Origin: Nitrososphaera sp. | Lineage (GTDB): Archaea > Thermoproteota > Nitrososphaeria > Nitrososphaerales > Nitrososphaeraceae | Assembly: GCA_025929855.1 (NCBI GenBank) | Contig: JAICPK010000049.1 | Coordinates: 1-7,045, forward strand | Length of the DNA stretch: 7,045 nucleotides | Reading direction: 5' to 3' | In this document: positions 4,746 through 7,045 of the stretch, one piece after another | Layout of the letters: each line of letters opens with the position of its first letter | How positions within the stretch are numbered: the stretch's first letter is position 1 | Position numbers and translations under genes: made by a program | The notes under the pieces: generated by a model | The model's database searches: none | The model's input: only the letters and a program-made list of their open reading frames with translations | What the model was told of the DNA's origin: nothing

Positions 4746-5639
4746 ATGAATCTTGGATGCTATCTACAGGCCGGCAAGATAGCAGCAGAAGTAAGGGAGA
4801 CTGCACGCAAAAAATACCATGTAGGATTGACGCTCTTTGAGATCTGTGAATCAGTGGAGGAGCAAATCCGCAGTCTAAATGCTGAGCCGGCATTCCCAGT
4901 TAACGCAAGTCTAAATGAGACAGCTGCGCACTATACCGCAGAGCCAAATGATGATACCTTGGTCAAAGAAGGAGACGTGATTAAGATAGATATTGGCGTC
5001 CACATTGATGGTTATATAGCAGATACAGCTGTCACAGTATGCTATGACCCAAAATATGAAGCGCTTGTCAGTACAGCTGAAATGGCTCTCGGCGAGGCGG
5101 TAAGAATTGCAAGGGCAAACACTAAGGCAAGCGACATAGGCAAAGTCATAGAAGCTACAATAACAAAGTTTGGCTTTAAGCCAATACAGAATCTGAGCGG
5201 CCACTCACTTCAGCGATACACAATTCACGCCGGCAAGTCCATACCTAATATTTGGACGAGAGGGTCTTCATTTTCTCTTCTGACAAATGAAGCGTATGCG
5301 ATTGAGCCATTTATCACGACAAGAGATGGTCAAGGGATTGTTTATGAAGGCAAGACAAAGAATATCTTTGGTGTAACCTCCCGGAAGCCCTTGAAGAACA
5401 AGGAAGCAGACGATCTTTTAGACCTCATCTGGAGTCGCTACAAAACTCTCCCGTTTGCGCTGCGATGGCTAACTGACAAGTATGATGAAAAGGATCTACG
5501 TAGACTTGCAGATATGTTGGTCAGGAAAAAGAACGTGCATGCGTACCCTATACTTGTTGAAGGACATAGCAAAATAGTCGTTCAAGCGGAGCATACTTTG
5601 ATTCCTACAGAATCAAGCGTGAACATTATTACGCTTTAG
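4746..5639 (+). CDS. map: Methionine aminopeptidase, type II
   Basis: Removes the initiator methionine from nascent proteins in the cytoplasm, with two metal ions in a pita-bread fold. With the chosen start it is 297 residues, close to the 295 of Pyrococcus MetAP. All five metal ligands can be placed: Asp82 and Asp93 (KIDIGVHIDGYIADTAVTV), His153 (NLSGHSLQRY), Glu187 (YAIEPF) and Glu282 (QAEHTL). His62 (AAHYT) and His161 (IHAGKSIPNIW) match conserved substrate-pocket residues. The helical insert between Glu187 and Glu282, including TLPFALRWL, marks type II. An ATG at 4572 is in frame and would add 58 residues, but they contain the probable promoter region, and family proteins begin with LxAGKIAAEVR just after Met, as here from 4746. 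The gene overlaps the convergent zinc-ribbon gene by 4 bp. Family certain, start well supported. Confidence 0.95.
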   Translation: MNLGCYLQAGKIAAEVRETARKKYHVGLTLFEICESVEEQIRSLNAEPAFPVNASLNETAAHYTAEPNDDTLVKEGDVIKIDIGVHIDGYIADTAVTVCYDPKYEALVSTAEMALGEAVRIARANTKASDIGKVIEATITKFGFKPIQNLSGHSLQRYTIHAGKSIPNIWTRGSSFSLLTNEAYAIEPFITTRDGQGIVYEGKTKNIFGVTSRKPLKNKEADDLLDLIWSRYKTLPFALRWLTDKYDEKDLRRLADMLVRKKNVHAYPILVEGHSKIVVQAEHTLIPTESSVNIITL

Positions 5640-5836
5640 CTCGGGTCTTCTTCTGGATACTCGCCATAGATTGCACTTACCATTGTATTGGAAGACATAC
5701 ACTTCTTACATTGGAAGCCAGACCCATAGACATAATCTCTTTCTTCGTAGCGGCGCTTAGTTTTTTCGCCGCACGATTGACAGAAGTCTTCAGAGTATGT
5801 TTCCGGCGTGATTTCCTTCTTTTTGCCAAACAACAT
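5636..5836 (-). CDS. Small zinc-ribbon protein, 66 aa
   Basis: 66 residues with two cysteine knuckles, Cys19-x2-Cys22 (FCQSCGEKT) and Cys43-x2-Cys46 (FQCKKCMSS), spaced as in a four-cysteine zinc ribbon. The N-terminus begins MLFGKKK and the C-terminus is acidic (EYPEEDPS). It has no membrane segment or signal peptide. Its ATG lies 5 bp after the DUF1512 stop, so the two are probably one transcript. No Shine-Dalgarno precedes it, so translation may be coupled to the upstream gene. Such ribbons bind nucleic acid or protein partners; no specific role can be read from the sequence. The TAA stop overlaps the aminopeptidase stop on the other strand. Confidence 0.8.
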   Translation of the reverse strand: MLFGKKKEITPETYSEDFCQSCGEKTKRRYEERDYVYGSGFQCKKCMSSNTMVSAIYGEYPEEDPS

Positions 5837-5841
5837 TACTA

Positions 5842-6999
5842 TTATTGTCCAACTCCTATCGTATTTCCAATGCCTATTACCATAACTGCCTGGCCCTCAG
5901 ATGTCCTGTCTTCAATAACTGAATAAACAGTGTTTGTCACCTTTTCAAACGCATCCGCTATTTCCTTGCGCATGATTGTGATTGCATCCTGCACCGACTG
6001 CTTGACAATGACTGCATAGATGGGAATGTTAAAGCGGATTGCCACTTCTTCTACTTGGTACTTTTCCACTCCTATGCCGCCGATAGCAGCGCCAATTCCT
6101 TCCGCCACGTCGCCAGTCTTTTCGCCTTCCAGCTTAAGCGCTGCATCTATCATAATGACTGTATCTATCTTGATTCCCATGTCGCCTACAAGTCTGGTTA
6201 TCGCTTCGCCTGGTCTTCCGACGGTTCCAGCAGGCCCTTCAGCTTTAAGAAGGTATAGTTTTCTGCCCTTGTATTCATCCTCACTGTATATTGTTTCCTT
6301 TGCTGCAAGCTTCTTTTCCTTTCCAACCATCATTTTACCAACAACCATAGGCCCTATTCCGTCGCCTATTGGCTGGCCGCGCTTGAACGCGCTTATGGCC
6401 TTTTGTAGTGCTTCAGCTTCTTCAAGCAGGAGAGGCATGACCATTTGAAGCTGGACAAGAACGAACATACTCGTAGTGCGCTTGCCCATTAGATAATAGT
6501 GCCTTACAACCTTGTAGATCAGGTTCAGAGCAGTTGCAGCCTCGAGAATATTTTCTATCTTTGAAATTTCTTTGTCGCCTGCACCATAACACAATTTCGT
6601 GATCTCTGCGCGGACCCTGTCGTCTCGAGTTCGCATGACATGATCTAGCTTGCGTACCAATCCAGTCGGGTCAAGGTCAACAGGCAGGATTGTAAAATAT
6701 TCCAAGAATCTGTCAACTCCGACTGTTGGATCGTTTGATGTAGAAGACATCTTTATCGCAGTCTTGACGTAGTCGATCGCTTCCTTCCTTGCATTTTCCC
6801 TCATCATTTTTAATTTGGCAAGTGATTTTGATATTTCTCCTATAATTACACGTGATTGAAGTTTTTGGGCATACATCATGAAAAATGGTATTACGGCAAG
6901 TGACATAATGGAAACCCACATCCATGGGCTGCTAGGATCTAATCCTTCTCCTCCAAACAAACCGTTAAGCTGAGATAGAAATGAAGAGAAGCCTAGCAT
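5842..6999 (-). CDS. DUF1512 family archaeal membrane-anchored protein
   Basis: 385 residues from the ATG at 6999, matching the archaeal DUF1512 family of unknown function. From that start a single hydrophobic segment (about residues 26-44, WMWVSIMSLAVIPFFMMY) should anchor the protein. A charged, coiled-coil-prone helix follows (about 45-85), then a large soluble domain. Motifs in it include KRGQPIGDGIGPMVVG, AEGPAGTVGRPGEA, GAAIGGIGVEKYQVE and the C-terminal VIGIGNTIGVGQ. The glycine-rich turns suggest a ligand-binding fold, but no catalytic motif is known. An in-frame TTG at 7017 would add six residues; the ATG is preferred because AAAGG stands 7 nt before it. Its promoter probably lies beyond the right edge. 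The 5-bp gap to the zinc-ribbon gene suggests a two-gene operon. Confidence 0.85.
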   Translation of the reverse strand: MLGFSSFLSQLNGLFGGEGLDPSSPWMWVSIMSLAVIPFFMMYAQKLQSRVIIGEISKSLAKLKMMRENARKEAIDYVKTAIKMSSTSNDPTVGVDRFLEYFTILPVDLDPTGLVRKLDHVMRTRDDRVRAEITKLCYGAGDKEISKIENILEAATALNLIYKVVRHYYLMGKRTTSMFVLVQLQMVMPLLLEEAEALQKAISAFKRGQPIGDGIGPMVVGKMMVGKEKKLAAKETIYSEDEYKGRKLYLLKAEGPAGTVGRPGEAITRLVGDMGIKIDTVIMIDAALKLEGEKTGDVAEGIGAAIGGIGVEKYQVEEVAIRFNIPIYAVIVKQSVQDAITIMRKEIADAFEKVTNTVYSVIEDRTSEGQAVMVIGIGNTIGVGQ

Positions 7000-7045
7000 T
7001 TGATTGCCTTTTTCCAAATCAAAAAAGTGTACAAGCTCAATTAAA

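Noticed and set aside
6020..6448. 142-codon plus-strand open frame opposite DUF1512
   Set aside because: Low-complexity Ser/Pro/Ile-rich translation fully antisense to the conserved gene; no promoter or family match.
1..7045. tRNA, rRNA, CRISPR, IS element or phage genes
   Set aside because: No T-arm consensus, no regularly spaced direct repeats, and no transposase or integrase motifs were found on either strand by eye.

Overview
The window reads as archaeal chromosome, most likely from a Nitrososphaerota (thaumarchaeal, ammonia-oxidiser lineage) genome. Supporting signs are the PIN-ATPase-KH protein and the DUF1512 membrane protein (both archaeal families), an archaeal-length type II methionine aminopeptidase, TATA-type promoters a few bases ahead of starts with little Shine-Dalgarno use, several TTG starts, and a tiny C2H2 zinc-finger gene. 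Base composition is moderate, and nothing suggests phage, plasmid, IS element or CRISPR. The phylum is inferred from gene style; no rRNA or amo gene is present to prove it.

Layout. At the left edge lies the 5' part of a two-domain rhodanese-type sulfurtransferase (minus), divergent from an MntR-type metal-dependent repressor (plus). Only 52 bp separate their starts, and the two TATA boxes there face each other. The repressor converges on a long minus-strand PIN-ATPase-KH gene, and the two stop codons overlap. That gene starts with a Shine-Dalgarno-preceded TTG and is divergent from a plus-strand pair: a degenerate P-II signalling protein, then 5 bp later a secreted matrixin-like zinc metalloprotease. 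A separate promoter then drives a 40-residue C2H2 zinc-finger protein.

From 4323 to 4745 there is no convincing intact gene. This stretch holds a 48-nt G-free pyrimidine tract, a perfect 10-bp inverted repeat with a 65-nt loop, and a minus-strand reading frame that looks protein-like but has one internal stop. The methionine aminopeptidase most likely starts at 4746, just downstream of a TATA box; the open frame upstream of it contains that promoter. Its stop overlaps the stop of a minus-strand zinc-ribbon protein, which sits 5 bp downstream of a DUF1512 membrane protein in an apparent operon.

How the genes fit together. Most are housekeeping or regulatory: metal homeostasis (MntR), sulfur transfer, N-terminal protein maturation (MetAP) and a PIN/ATPase/KH protein likely to act on RNA. 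The least expected parts are the P-II paralogue that has lost most ATP-phosphate residues and the T-loop tyrosine, its tight coupling to a secreted metzincin, and the unexplained 4323-4745 interval.
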